Part shown: positions 53,094 through 61,330 of the stretch, piece after piece
Layout of the letters: every line of letters begins with the position of its first letter
How positions within the stretch are numbered: position 1 is the first letter of the stretch
DNA from: CAILZL01 sp049840395
GTDB lineage: Bacteria; Pseudomonadota; Gammaproteobacteria; Steroidobacterales; Steroidobacteraceae
DNA length: 64,000 bases
Reading direction: 5' to 3'
NCBI GenBank assembly: GCA_049840395.1
Contig: JASGLD010000001.1
Location: 744,001 to 808,000 of the forward strand
Notes under the pieces: generated by a model
What the model was told of the DNA's origin: nothing
Databases searched by the model: none
The model's input: only the letters and a program-made list of their open reading frames with translations
Made by a program: the position numbers and the translations under genes

Positions 53094-53408
53094 GTGGACG
53101 TAGTTGAACGCATCAAATCCCAGCTTTCCAGTAATCCGGTGCTGCTGTACATGAAGGGCACGCCTGACTTTCCGCAGTGCGGCTTCTCGGCCACCGCGGT
53201 GCGTGCTTTGAACGCCGTGGGCGCCAAATTCGAATCCGTGAATATTTTCGAAGAGCCGGAGCTGCGCGAGGCGCTCAAGCAGTACTCCAACTGGCCCACC
53301 TATCCGCAGTTGTATGTCAACGGCGAGTTGATCGGCGGTTGCGACATCATCGTTGAGATGTACAACAGTGGTGAGTTGCAGAAAGTTATCAGCGAAGCAA
53401 AGAACTAG
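53094..53408 (+). CDS. grxD: Monothiol glutaredoxin (Grx4 type, CGFS)
   Basis: 104 residues from a GTG at 53094 with GAGGT 8 nt upstream. An in-frame ATG at 53010 would add 28 residues absent from the family. The active site is CGFS in LYMKGTPDFPQCGFSATAVRALN, with WPTYPQLYVNGELIGGCDI, which carries the cis-proline and the glutathione-binding GGCD. CGFS glutaredoxins hold and transfer [2Fe-2S] clusters, usually with BolA partners, and are weak reductants. A single gene here, convergent with rnt. A GTAG-type palindrome begins 2 bp after its stop. Confidence 0.95.
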   Translation: MDVVERIKSQLSSNPVLLYMKGTPDFPQCGFSATAVRALNAVGAKFESVNIFEEPELREALKQYSNWPTYPQLYVNGELIGGCDIIVEMYNSGELQKVISEAKN

Positions 53409-53410
53409 TT

Positions 53411-53449
53411 GTAGGGGCGGGTTCGGCGGTCTTGCGCATCTACCCGCCC
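53411..53449. repeat. GTAG-type REP palindrome after grxD
   Basis: Starts GTAGGGGCGGGT at 53411 and pairs GGGCGGGT with ACCCGCCC at 53442-53449. The right end lacks the CCTAC seen in other copies, so this may be a truncated element. Its sequence resembles the one at 9916-9944. It lies between convergent grxD and rnt. Confidence 0.6.
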
Positions 53450-53503
53450 AGCATCAAATTTCTAATGAGGTCAGGTTTAATTGAATTGGCCTGAATTCAG
53501 AGG

Positions 53504-53520
53504 GCGGGTTACAAACCCGC
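53504..53520. terminator. Hairpin at the rnt 3' end
   Basis: Perfect 7-bp stem GCGGGTT / AACCCGC with loop ACA, overlapping the rnt stop codon (53509-53511). It has GTAG-type character (GCAGGAGCGGG on the minus strand) and no T-tract. It may limit read-through between convergent grxD and rnt. Confidence 0.45.
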
Positions 53521-54168
53521 TCCTGCATCACCGCTAGGCAATGAAGCTTCGTACATATTCTTGAAGCGATTGCAGATCATGCAAAACAAATCCGCAGTGC
53601 GTTCGGCATCATAAGCGGCGGAATGGGCTTCGCTTGAATCCCACTCCATCCCGGCAGCGATGGCCGCTTTAGCCAGCACGGTTTGTCCGAACGCGACGCC
53701 ACCCAGTGTTGCAGTGTCGAAGCACGAGAATGGATGGAAGGGATTGCGCTTGATATCGCAACGCGTCACTGCAGCATTGAGAAAATTCAAATCGAAGTAG
53801 GCATTGTGTCCCACCAGCACGGCGCGATTGCAGCCCGTGTCTTTTACGGCTTTGCGAATGTCGCCCAACAAACGTGTCAATGCTTCCTGTTCCGGCAAGG
53901 CGGGACGCAGCGGATGAAATGGATCGATACCATTCACTGCGAGTGATGCCGGCTCCATGTTGGCGCCGGCAAACGGCTGCACGTGATAGCGCCAGGTTTC
54001 ACCGCGCTTCAGTGAGCCGTCTTCCTGCATTTCCACCAGCACGCCGGCGATTTCCAGCAGTGCATCGGTGTTGGGATTGAAGCCACCGGTTTCAACGTCA
54101 ATAACAACGGGTAAGAATCCACGGAAGCGCTGCGCTATGGGCGATTTGATTTTCTTCTCGGCGTTCAT
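53509..54168 (-). CDS. rnt: Ribonuclease T
   Basis: 219 residues, matching E. coli RNase T. DEDDh 3'-5' exoribonuclease that trims tRNA and other stable RNA ends. The acidic residues are visible in VVIDVETGGFNPNTDALLEIA (Asp, Glu), LVGHNAYFDLNFL (Asp) and AHSAAYDAERTADLF (His, Asp). RFRGFLPVVIDVETGGF is the family N-terminus, so the ATG at 54168 is right; a frame extension to 54267 lies within pyrC. It overlaps the pyrC stop by 4 bp and should be translated from the pyrC mRNA. Pairing of pyrC and rnt is common in this group of Gammaproteobacteria. Confidence 0.96.
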   Translation of the reverse strand: MNAEKKIKSPIAQRFRGFLPVVIDVETGGFNPNTDALLEIAGVLVEMQEDGSLKRGETWRYHVQPFAGANMEPASLAVNGIDPFHPLRPALPEQEALTRLLGDIRKAVKDTGCNRAVLVGHNAYFDLNFLNAAVTRCDIKRNPFHPFSCFDTATLGGVAFGQTVLAKAAIAAGMEWDSSEAHSAAYDAERTADLFCMICNRFKNMYEASLPSGDAGAGL

Positions 54169-55220
54169 GCCTGAGCCTCGCCGCGGAACCGCCAACTGAT
54201 ATTTTCGCCGGCGCGCATGGGCACGAGTTGATCGTCGCCATACAGGTAACGAGGAGGCGGCGACCAAGTAACGCGTTCCAGTACGACTTTGCCCGGATTA
54301 CGCGGCAGGCCATAGAAATCCGCACCGCGTTCGGAGGCGAAGGCTTCCAATCGATCTAACTGACCGGCTTGTTCAAATACTTCTGCATACAGCTCAAGCG
54401 CAGCATGTGCCGAGAACATGCCGGCGCAACCGCAGTCGTTTTCCTTGGTGTGCTTGGCATGCGGCGCGCTATCGGTACCAAGAAAGAAACGTGCGTCGTC
54501 ACTGGTTGCAGCAGCGACCAATGCTTGACGATCTTCTTCACGCTTCAAAATGGGCAGGCAGTAGAAATGCGGGCGAATGCCGCCCTGAAAGATGGCATTG
54601 CGATTGTGCAACAGGTGTTGCGGCGTGATGGTGGCGCCGACACCGGCGCGCGCCTGCTTGACGAAGGCGACCGCGGTACGGGTAGTGACATGCTCGAACA
54701 CAATCTTGAGTTTCGGGAAGCGTTCCGTCACCGGCGCCAGCACTTGATCGATGAACGCGGTTTCGCGATCGAACACATCCACATGGCCATGCGTGACTTC
54801 GCCATGCACCTGCAGTACCAAGCCCACTTCCTGCATGGCTTCCAGCGCGGGATAGATGTGTTCGATGGCCGTCACGCCGGCATTGGAGTTTGTGGTCGCG
54901 CCGGCGGGATATAACTTGCAACCGAAAACAAAGCCGCTGTCCTTGGCTTTGCGTATTTCGGCCGGCGAAGTGCTGTTGGTGAGATATAAAGTCATCAAGG
55001 GCTGAAACTGCAGCCCGGCAGGCAAGGCTTGCAAGATACGTTGGCGATAAGCATCGGCCAGTTCCACCGTGGTCACCGGCGGCTTGAGATTGGGCATGAC
55101 AATCGCGCGCGCGAATTGCCGTGCAGTGAACGGCAGCGCGGCTGCTAGATGCACGCCGTCACGCAGGTGCAGATGAAAGTCGTCGGGACGACGCAGAGTC
55201 AGGGTCTGTATATCGCTCAT
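54165..55220 (-). CDS. pyrC: Dihydroorotase (class II)
   Basis: 351 residues, class II length. Cyclises carbamoyl aspartate to dihydroorotate in pyrimidine synthesis. Zinc ligands and signatures: LRRPDDFHLHLRDG (HxH), the carbamylated lysine in FVFGCKLYPAGATTNSNAGV, LQVHGEVTHG and IVFEHVTTRTA (His), and the catalytic aspartate in FLGTDSAPHAKHTKEN. The ATG at 55220 fits the family start (MSDIQTLTLRRPDDFH). It precedes rnt with a 4-bp overlap, and a 67-bp gap separates it from the M17 aminopeptidase gene upstream. Confidence 0.97.
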   Translation of the reverse strand: MSDIQTLTLRRPDDFHLHLRDGVHLAAALPFTARQFARAIVMPNLKPPVTTVELADAYRQRILQALPAGLQFQPLMTLYLTNSTSPAEIRKAKDSGFVFGCKLYPAGATTNSNAGVTAIEHIYPALEAMQEVGLVLQVHGEVTHGHVDVFDRETAFIDQVLAPVTERFPKLKIVFEHVTTRTAVAFVKQARAGVGATITPQHLLHNRNAIFQGGIRPHFYCLPILKREEDRQALVAAATSDDARFFLGTDSAPHAKHTKENDCGCAGMFSAHAALELYAEVFEQAGQLDRLEAFASERGADFYGLPRNPGKVVLERVTWSPPPRYLYGDDQLVPMRAGENISWRFRGEAQA

Positions 55221-55287
55221 GCTGTGAGTTTATCGACGAGCAAACTTGAATGCTCGCGTGATTTGCAAAAGGGGTTAGACAATAGAA

Positions 55288-56796
55288 TCAATTGAAGCCA
55301 TGTCGGCTGACGAACTCCACCGCCCAGCGCACGCCAAAGCCGGTGATTTCGGTGGGGATATGCGCCAGGCCGCCGCTTCTGCTGGCGGAAGACATATTGA
55401 TATGCACCCACGGCACGGTGTCCGGCACAAAGCGATTCAGAAAGCGCGCAGCAAGAATGTGATCGCCCTTGCTGTCCATCGTGCATTGCATGACATCGGC
55501 AATGGGACTATCCAGATCGCTGTCGAAATCAGCGTCCATGGGGAAGCTCCACACGCGTTCGCCACTGGCGCGGCCTGCGTTCTCAATCGCATCGCGTAAC
55601 TCACTGCGATTGCTGAATGCGCCGCTCATACGTTCAGTCAACGCCATCACACAGGCGCCGGTGAGTGTGGCGAAGTCGATCATGAGTTGCGGCTTGTCCT
55701 TGGCAGCCAGCGTCAGCGTGTCTGCCAAGGCCATACGGCCCTCCGCATCGCTGTGCACCACTTGAATGGTGGTGCCGTTCGCAGCGGTGATGACTTCCTG
55801 CGGGCGATAAGCATTGGGGCCGATTTCATTTTCAGTGAGCGCCAGCCAGCAATTGATATCGAAGGGCGCTTTAAGTTTGGTCAGCGCCAGCAAGATGCCC
55901 ACCGCCACCGCCGAGCCCTGCATGTCGGTGTGCATGTCGTACATGCTCTTATGCGATTTCAAGTTGATGCCGCCGGTGTCGAAGCAAATGCCCTTGCCGA
56001 TCAGGCATAGCTTGCGTTTGTTCTTGGCCTTCTTACCGTTATGTTTGCTGCGATAGCTCAAATGCAGAATGCCTGCATCTTTATGAGCATTGGCGCGAGC
56101 CACGGCCAGAAACGCGCCAGCTTTGAGTTTCTTCAATGTGGCCAGATTGAGAAACTCTGCTTGCCAGCCCTGACGTTTAGCGAGGGTTTGCAGTGCTTGG
56201 CGGTAACTGCCGCAATTCAATTCATTGGGTGGCAGCGTTGTTAGCCAGCGAGCCAGATGATTGCCCGCTTGAGTTGCGATGGTCTCGGCATACAGCTTGG
56301 CGGGACCGCCTTGCAGCAGGGTGATGGCTTTCAACGCTGGCGGTGTGGTCTTGGACTTGTACGATGGCAGCGGCGCAGTAGCCGCTAATACCACCGCCAG
56401 CATCGAATTGAGCAATGTCTGTGTAGCCGCCGTGTGAAAACCAAGGGTGCTCAATGCCAGCCGCTCCACCGGTCGGGAGCCAATTTCCTTCCAGGCTTTG
56501 CCTAGGGTTTGCAGCTGTTCGAAGGTGCTTGCCCCTTCCTTTGCAAAAATTAACAAAACCGCTCCGCCTGTTTCATTGGCGCTTAAATAGAGCGAGGTAG
56601 GGGGAGAGTGGGTTTGGGCAGCCTGATACTGTCTTAATAATTCCGGGCTACGCTGACACTGCCTTAGCAGGTTTTCTGCGGTTTTTTGATTGGCGATGAC
56701 CAAATTAAGGTCATGCTTGGTCATGCTTTGCGCCGTCATAGGCACATCTAGGTAACTAATTTTGGGCGTGTTTTCCGGGGGGAGCAGAGCGGCCAT
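55288..56796 (-). CDS. Leucyl aminopeptidase family (M17) protein
   Basis: 502 residues. The C-terminal M17 catalytic domain is clear: LIGKGICFDTGGINLKSHKSMYDMHTDMQGSA (Lys and Asp metal ligands), ENEIGPNAYRPQEVITAANGTTIQVVHSDAEGRMALADTL (the family NTDAEGR box here HSDAEGR, keeping Asp and Glu), and DFATLTGACVMAL. The N-terminal half is a divergent macro-like domain. It releases N-terminal amino acids from peptides using two metal ions. Several in-frame ATGs exist; 56796 (MAALLPPENTP) gives a normal length, whereas the frame to 56964 overlaps aceE. Divergent from aceE with an 88-bp gap. I leave the symbol blank because it belongs to the shorter PepA-related branch and not to classical PepA. 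Confidence 0.9.
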   Translation of the reverse strand: MAALLPPENTPKISYLDVPMTAQSMTKHDLNLVIANQKTAENLLRQCQRSPELLRQYQAAQTHSPPTSLYLSANETGGAVLLIFAKEGASTFEQLQTLGKAWKEIGSRPVERLALSTLGFHTAATQTLLNSMLAVVLAATAPLPSYKSKTTPPALKAITLLQGGPAKLYAETIATQAGNHLARWLTTLPPNELNCGSYRQALQTLAKRQGWQAEFLNLATLKKLKAGAFLAVARANAHKDAGILHLSYRSKHNGKKAKNKRKLCLIGKGICFDTGGINLKSHKSMYDMHTDMQGSAVAVGILLALTKLKAPFDINCWLALTENEIGPNAYRPQEVITAANGTTIQVVHSDAEGRMALADTLTLAAKDKPQLMIDFATLTGACVMALTERMSGAFSNRSELRDAIENAGRASGERVWSFPMDADFDSDLDSPIADVMQCTMDSKGDHILAARFLNRFVPDTVPWVHINMSSASRSGGLAHIPTEITGFGVRWAVEFVSRHGFN

Positions 56797-56884
56797 CGTT
56801 TCTTGACCCTGTCTAGGCAAATCACGATGATACCCGCCCACGTAAAACCCTGCCCGCGTGGCCCATAGTGCTGAGAAACGCCTA

Positions 56885-59548
56885 ATGACGGACAACACCA
56901 AATTCCAAGATGTCGACCCCCAAGAAACCCAGGAATGGCTGGAGTCGCTTGATGCGGTCATCAAGGTCCACGGTGCGGAGCGAGCGCATTACCTGTTAGA
57001 GCAGCTGGTGGAGCAGACCCGACGTTCGGGTGCCTACCTGCCGTTCAAGCCGAACACCGGTTATGTGAATAGCATTTCGGTAGGCCAGGAAAAAGAATAT
57101 CCGGGCGACCGCGCACTGGAACGTCGCATCGAGGCATACATCCGTTGGAATGCATTGGCCACCGTAGTGAAGGCCAATCGCGAAAGCTCCGAGTACGGTG
57201 GTCACATCGCCACCTTCGCGTCTTCTGCCACTCTTTATGAAGTGGGCTTCAACCACTTCTGGCGCGCGGCTTCCGAACAACATCCCGGCGATCTGGTATT
57301 CGTGCAAGGTCACGCATCGCCCGGTATTTACTCGCGTGCCTTCATGGAAGGTCGCCTTACCGAAGAACATCTCAAGTACTTCCGTAAGGAAGTGCAGAGC
57401 GAGAAGGGCCTGAGCTCTTATCCGCATCCCAAGTTGATGCCGGATTTCTGGCAGTTCCCCACAGTATCGATGGGCCTCGGCCCGATGATGGCCATCTATC
57501 AAGCGCGCTTCCAACGCTACATGGAAAATCGCGGCATGGTGCCGGCCACCGATCGCAAGGTATGGGCCTTCCTCGGTGACGGTGAAATGGATGAACCGGA
57601 GTCGATGGGCGCGCTTACGTTGCCGGTGCGCGAAGGCCTCGACAATCTGGTGTTCGTCATCAACTGTAACTTGCAGCGTCTCGACGGTCCGGTGCGCGGC
57701 AATGGCAAGATCATTCAAGAATTGGAAGCCGCTTTCCTCGGCGCCGGCTGGAATGTCATCAAGGTGGTATGGGGCTCGCGTTGGGACCCGCTGCTGGCGA
57801 AGGACACCAAGGGCCTGCTGCGTCGCGTGATGGAAGAGTGCGTCGACGGCGAGTATCAGAACTTCAAGGCCAAGGGTGGCGCATACACCCGCGAAAATTT
57901 CTTCGGCAAGTATCCCGAGCTGAAGGAAATGGTCGCCAACATGTCCGACGACGACATCTGGCACTTGAATCGCGGTGGTCACGATCCGCAGAAGGTGTTC
58001 AACGCCTATGCGGCAGCGATGGCGCACAAGGGCCAGCCCACCGTCATTCTGGCCAAGACCGTCAAGGGCTTCATGATGGGCCGTTACGGCGAAAGTCAGA
58101 ACATCACTCATCAACAGAAGAAGCTCGACGATCAAGCATTGCGCGAAGTGCGCGATCGCATCGGCGTCGATATCAGCGACGATCAGATTCTCAACGCACC
58201 GTTCCAGCGTCTGCCGGAGAACGGTCCTGAAATGAAGTACCTGCACGAACAGCGCAAGAAGCTGGGCGGTTACCTGCCCAAGCGCGTCGATGCAGCGCCA
58301 CCATTGAAAGTGCCGCCGCTGTCGGCCTTCGACGCGCTGCTGCAAAGCACGGGCGATCGCGACAACTCAACCACCATGGCCTTCGTGCGCATCCTGCAGG
58401 TGCTGCTGAAGGACAAGGAAATCGGCAAGTACGTGGTGCCGATTGTTCCGGACGAAGCACGCACCTTCGGTATGGAAGGTCTGTTCCGTCAGGTCGGCAT
58501 CTATTCTTCCAAGGGCCAGCTGTACACGCCGCAGGATGCGGATCAGTTGATGTTCTACAAGGAAGACAAGAAGGGCCAGATTCTCGAAGAAGGCATCAAC
58601 GAAGGCGGCGCTGTGTCTTCGTGGATCGCTGCGGGTACGGCTTACGCCAACCATGGCGTGAACATGATTCCGTTCTACATCTACTACTCGATGTTCGGCT
58701 TCCAGCGCGTCGGCGATTATCTCTGGGCTGCCGGCGACATGCAGGCGCGTGGCTTCCTGTTGGGTGGCACTGCCGGTCGTACTACGCTGGCCGGTGAAGG
58801 TTTGCAGCATCAGGATGGTCACAGCTTGCTGGCTGCATCGACCATTCCGAATTGCGTGGCCTACGATCCGACCTATGGTTATGAGTTGGCCGTGATCATT
58901 CAGGACGGTATGCGTCGCATGTATCAGGAGCAGGAAAACATTTTCTACTACCTGACCTGCATGAACGAAAACTACTCGCATCCGGCCATGCCGGAAGGCT
59001 CGCAGGAAGGCATCCTCAAGGGCATGTACTTGCTGAAGTCGGTGGGCAAGTCCAAGACCAAGGTCACCTTGATGGGCGCAGGCACCATCCTGCGCGAAGT
59101 CGAAGCAGCTGCTGCCATCCTTGAAGATGAGTTCAAGGTCAGCTCGGATATCTACAGCTGCACCAGCTTCTCCGAACTGCGTCGCGAAGCCTTGGATGTG
59201 GAACGCTGGAATATCCTGCATCCCACCGAGAAGAAGCGCGAGAGCTATGTCACCAAGACACTGGCCAAGGCCAAGGGTCCGTTCATCGCTTCCACCGACT
59301 ACATGAAGGTGGTGGCCGATCAGATCCGTCAGTGGGTGCCTGGCAATTACGTGGTGCTGGGTACCGATGGTTACGGTCGCTCCGATGGTCGCGCCGCACT
59401 GCGTCGTCACTTCGAAGTCGACAAGCACTATGTGGTCGCCGCGACGCTCAAGGCGCTGGCGGATGAAGGTCAGCTCGACGCCAAGGTCGCGCAGGCTTAC
59501 ATCGCCAAGCACATTGACGCCGACAAGCCGAATCCGGCTTCTCTGTAA
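56885..59548 (+). CDS. aceE: Pyruvate dehydrogenase E1 component, homodimeric
   Basis: 887 residues, identical in length to E. coli AceE. ThDP-dependent decarboxylase that reductively acetylates the E2 lipoyl groups. Recognisable blocks: DVDPQETQEWLESLDAVI, GGHIATFASSATLYEVGFNHFW, YPHPKLMPDFWQFPTVSMGLGP, the ThDP motif FLGDGEMDEPESMGAL with NLVFVINCNLQRLDGPVRGNGKI, and IPFYIYYSMFGFQRVGD. The start is the ATG at 56885; a GTG nine codons earlier has no ribosome-binding site. First gene of the aceE-aceF-lpd operon; a perfect stem-loop sits between it and aceF. No PdhR-type regulator gene is in the window. Confidence 0.97.
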   Translation: MTDNTKFQDVDPQETQEWLESLDAVIKVHGAERAHYLLEQLVEQTRRSGAYLPFKPNTGYVNSISVGQEKEYPGDRALERRIEAYIRWNALATVVKANRESSEYGGHIATFASSATLYEVGFNHFWRAASEQHPGDLVFVQGHASPGIYSRAFMEGRLTEEHLKYFRKEVQSEKGLSSYPHPKLMPDFWQFPTVSMGLGPMMAIYQARFQRYMENRGMVPATDRKVWAFLGDGEMDEPESMGALTLPVREGLDNLVFVINCNLQRLDGPVRGNGKIIQELEAAFLGAGWNVIKVVWGSRWDPLLAKDTKGLLRRVMEECVDGEYQNFKAKGGAYTRENFFGKYPELKEMVANMSDDDIWHLNRGGHDPQKVFNAYAAAMAHKGQPTVILAKTVKGFMMGRYGESQNITHQQKKLDDQALREVRDRIGVDISDDQILNAPFQRLPENGPEMKYLHEQRKKLGGYLPKRVDAAPPLKVPPLSAFDALLQSTGDRDNSTTMAFVRILQVLLKDKEIGKYVVPIVPDEARTFGMEGLFRQVGIYSSKGQLYTPQDADQLMFYKEDKKGQILEEGINEGGAVSSWIAAGTAYANHGVNMIPFYIYYSMFGFQRVGDYLWAAGDMQARGFLLGGTAGRTTLAGEGLQHQDGHSLLAASTIPNCVAYDPTYGYELAVIIQDGMRRMYQEQENIFYYLTCMNENYSHPAMPEGSQEGILKGMYLLKSVGKSKTKVTLMGAGTILREVEAAAAILEDEFKVSSDIYSCTSFSELRREALDVERWNILHPTEKKRESYVTKTLAKAKGPFIASTDYMKVVADQIRQWVPGNYVVLGTDGYGRSDGRAALRRHFEVDKHYVVAATLKALADEGQLDAKVAQAYIAKHIDADKPNPASL

Positions 59549-59556
59549 TCTAGTGA

Positions 59557-59586
59557 TGACCCTGCAGCAGCCATGTTGCAGGGTCA
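59557..59586 (+). promoter_or_regulatory. Perfect stem-loop in the aceE-aceF intergenic
   Basis: TGACCCTGCA and TGCAGGGTCA form a flawless 10-bp stem with a 10-nt loop, 9 bp after the aceE stop and about 50 bp before aceF. No T-tract follows, so it more likely marks an RNA processing or stabilising site that adjusts E1:E2 stoichiometry than a full terminator. Confidence 0.6.
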
Positions 59587-59633
59587 GCTTCATGACCCAA
59601 TCCGACTCAAACAAGATTCATAGTTGAACAGTC

Positions 59634-61241
59634 ATGGCCCAAGACATACACGTTCCTGATATCGGTGATTTCAAAGACGTTGAAATCATCGACGTGCTGG
59701 TGAAGGTTGGCGACAAGATCGATGTCGACACGCCGCTGATCACCATCGAAACCGAAAAAGCCACCATGGATGTGCCCAGCACTGCTGCTGGCACCATTGC
59801 CTCGCTCTCTGTGAAGAAGGGCGACCGCGTTTCCAAAGGCACACTCATCCTGGCCTTGGAAGGCGGTGCAGCGGCACCGGCTGCTGCGCCTAAAGTGGAA
59901 GCAGCCTCTGCGCCACCTGCTGCCGCAGCGCCAACGACTACCAGCGAACAAGACATCACCGTTCCTGACATCGGTGACTTCAAGGACGTTGAAGTCATTG
60001 AAGTGCTGGTAAAGGCCGGTGACAAGATTGAAGTGGACACCGCGCTGGCCACACTCGAAACCGAGAAGGCCACGATGGATGTGCCGAGCACTGCCGCCGG
60101 TGTAGTGAAGTCGGTGGCTATCAAGAAAGGCGACCGCGTCGGTAAGGGTGCGTTGATTCTCAAGCTGGAAGTGACGGGCGCTGCGCCTGCGGCTGCACCC
60201 GCACCTAAGGCTGAAGCGCCTAAAGCCGAGGCACCAAAAGCTGCGGCTGCGGTCAGCGCACCGGTTGCAGCACCTGCAGTTGTAAATGCGGGCTCGTTGC
60301 CAGCAATCAACGAAGCGGGCTTTGCCAAAGCCCATGCCAGCCCCTCAGTGCGTCGTTTCGCACGCGAGCTGGGTGTGGATCTGTCGCGCGTCAAAGGCAC
60401 CGGCGTTAAAGGCCGCATTGCACCGGAAGACGTGAAGGCCTTTGTGAAAGCCGCTCTGGCTGGCGGTGCTTCCGCTGCCGGTGGCGCCGCACTGCCGAAG
60501 ATTCCCGAAGTCGATTTCGCCAAGTTCGGCGCCATCGAAGTCAAACCGCTGGGCCGTATTCAAAAGATTTCCGGCCCACGTCTGCATGCTTCATGGGTGA
60601 ATGTGCCGCATGTGTGGCAAATGGACGAGGCCGATATCACCGATCTCGAAGATATGCGCAAGAAGCTCAAGGACGAAGCCGAAGCCAAGAAGATCAAGCT
60701 CACACCGCTGGCTTTCATCGTCAAGGCTGTGGCCAATGCAATGAAGGAATATCCAACCTTCAACACCTCGCTGGATGCATCGGGTCAGAACCTGGTACAG
60801 AAGAAATATCTCAACATCGGCTTTGCGGCAGACACGCCCAATGGTCTGGTGGTGCCGGTGATCAAGGATGTGGATCAGAAGGATGTGTACGACATCGCGC
60901 GTGATCTGGCTGCGTTGTCCGCCAAGGCGCGTGATGGCAAGTTGAGCGGCGCCGATATGCAGGGCGGTTGCTTCACCATCTCTAGCCTCGGTGGCATCGG
61001 TGGCACTTCGTTTACGCCCATCATCAATGCACCAGAAGTGGCCATCCTCGGCGTATCCAAGTCGTCGATGAAGCCGGTGTTCAATGCCAAGAGCGGCGGC
61101 TTCGATGCGCGTCTTATCCTGCCGTTCACGCTGGCCTACGATCATCGTGTCATTGATGGTGCGCTTGGTGCGCGCTTCACCACTTATCTGTCCAAGCAAT
61201 TGGCAGATGTGAAGACGCTGCTGATGGCAGTGCCTAAGTAA
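59634..61241 (+). CDS. aceF: Pyruvate dehydrogenase E2, dihydrolipoamide acetyltransferase
   Basis: 535 residues. Two lipoyl domains (about 3-75 and 102-175), each with the lipoylated lysine in ETEKATMDVPSTAAG, are separated by Ala/Pro-rich hinges. The E1/E3-binding domain follows (about 238-275; HASPSVRRFARELGVDLSRVKGTGVKGRIAPEDVKAFV), then the catalytic core with SWVNVPHVWQMDEADITDLEDMR and the active-site DHRVIDGALGARFTTYL near the C-terminus. E. coli has three lipoyl domains in E2; here two are in E2 and a third is on E3. It forms the 24-mer core of the complex. Same operon as aceE and lpd. A palindromic GC-rich repeat follows before lpd. Confidence 0.97.
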   Translation: MAQDIHVPDIGDFKDVEIIDVLVKVGDKIDVDTPLITIETEKATMDVPSTAAGTIASLSVKKGDRVSKGTLILALEGGAAAPAAAPKVEAASAPPAAAAPTTTSEQDITVPDIGDFKDVEVIEVLVKAGDKIEVDTALATLETEKATMDVPSTAAGVVKSVAIKKGDRVGKGALILKLEVTGAAPAAAPAPKAEAPKAEAPKAAAAVSAPVAAPAVVNAGSLPAINEAGFAKAHASPSVRRFARELGVDLSRVKGTGVKGRIAPEDVKAFVKAALAGGASAAGGAALPKIPEVDFAKFGAIEVKPLGRIQKISGPRLHASWVNVPHVWQMDEADITDLEDMRKKLKDEAEAKKIKLTPLAFIVKAVANAMKEYPTFNTSLDASGQNLVQKKYLNIGFAADTPNGLVVPVIKDVDQKDVYDIARDLAALSAKARDGKLSGADMQGGCFTISSLGGIGGTSFTPIINAPEVAILGVSKSSMKPVFNAKSGGFDARLILPFTLAYDHRVIDGALGARFTTYLSKQLADVKTLLMAVPK

Positions 61242-61256
61242 TACGGCTCCTCCTAA

Positions 61257-61280
61257 CCCTCCCCCGCGAGCGGGGGAGGG
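61257..61280. repeat. GC-rich palindromic repeat between aceF and lpd
   Basis: An 11-bp perfect stem CCCTCCCCCGC / GCGGGGGAGGG with a 2-nt loop, preceded by CCTAA and followed by TAGGGTGGGGG. Palindromes of this wording occur dispersed in many proteobacterial genomes (recall, not searched). It sits 16 bp after the aceF stop inside the operon and may reduce transcription into lpd. Confidence 0.65.
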
Positions 61281-61330
61281 TAGGGTGGGGGCAAATCGCC
61301 CACATATCTACTATTAGTTTCGGACCTTTC

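Noticed and set aside
56996..59614. Two long minus-strand frames (449 and 415 codons) opposite aceE
   Set aside because: Both are antisense to a highly conserved gene. Long antisense frames are expected from its GC and codon bias.
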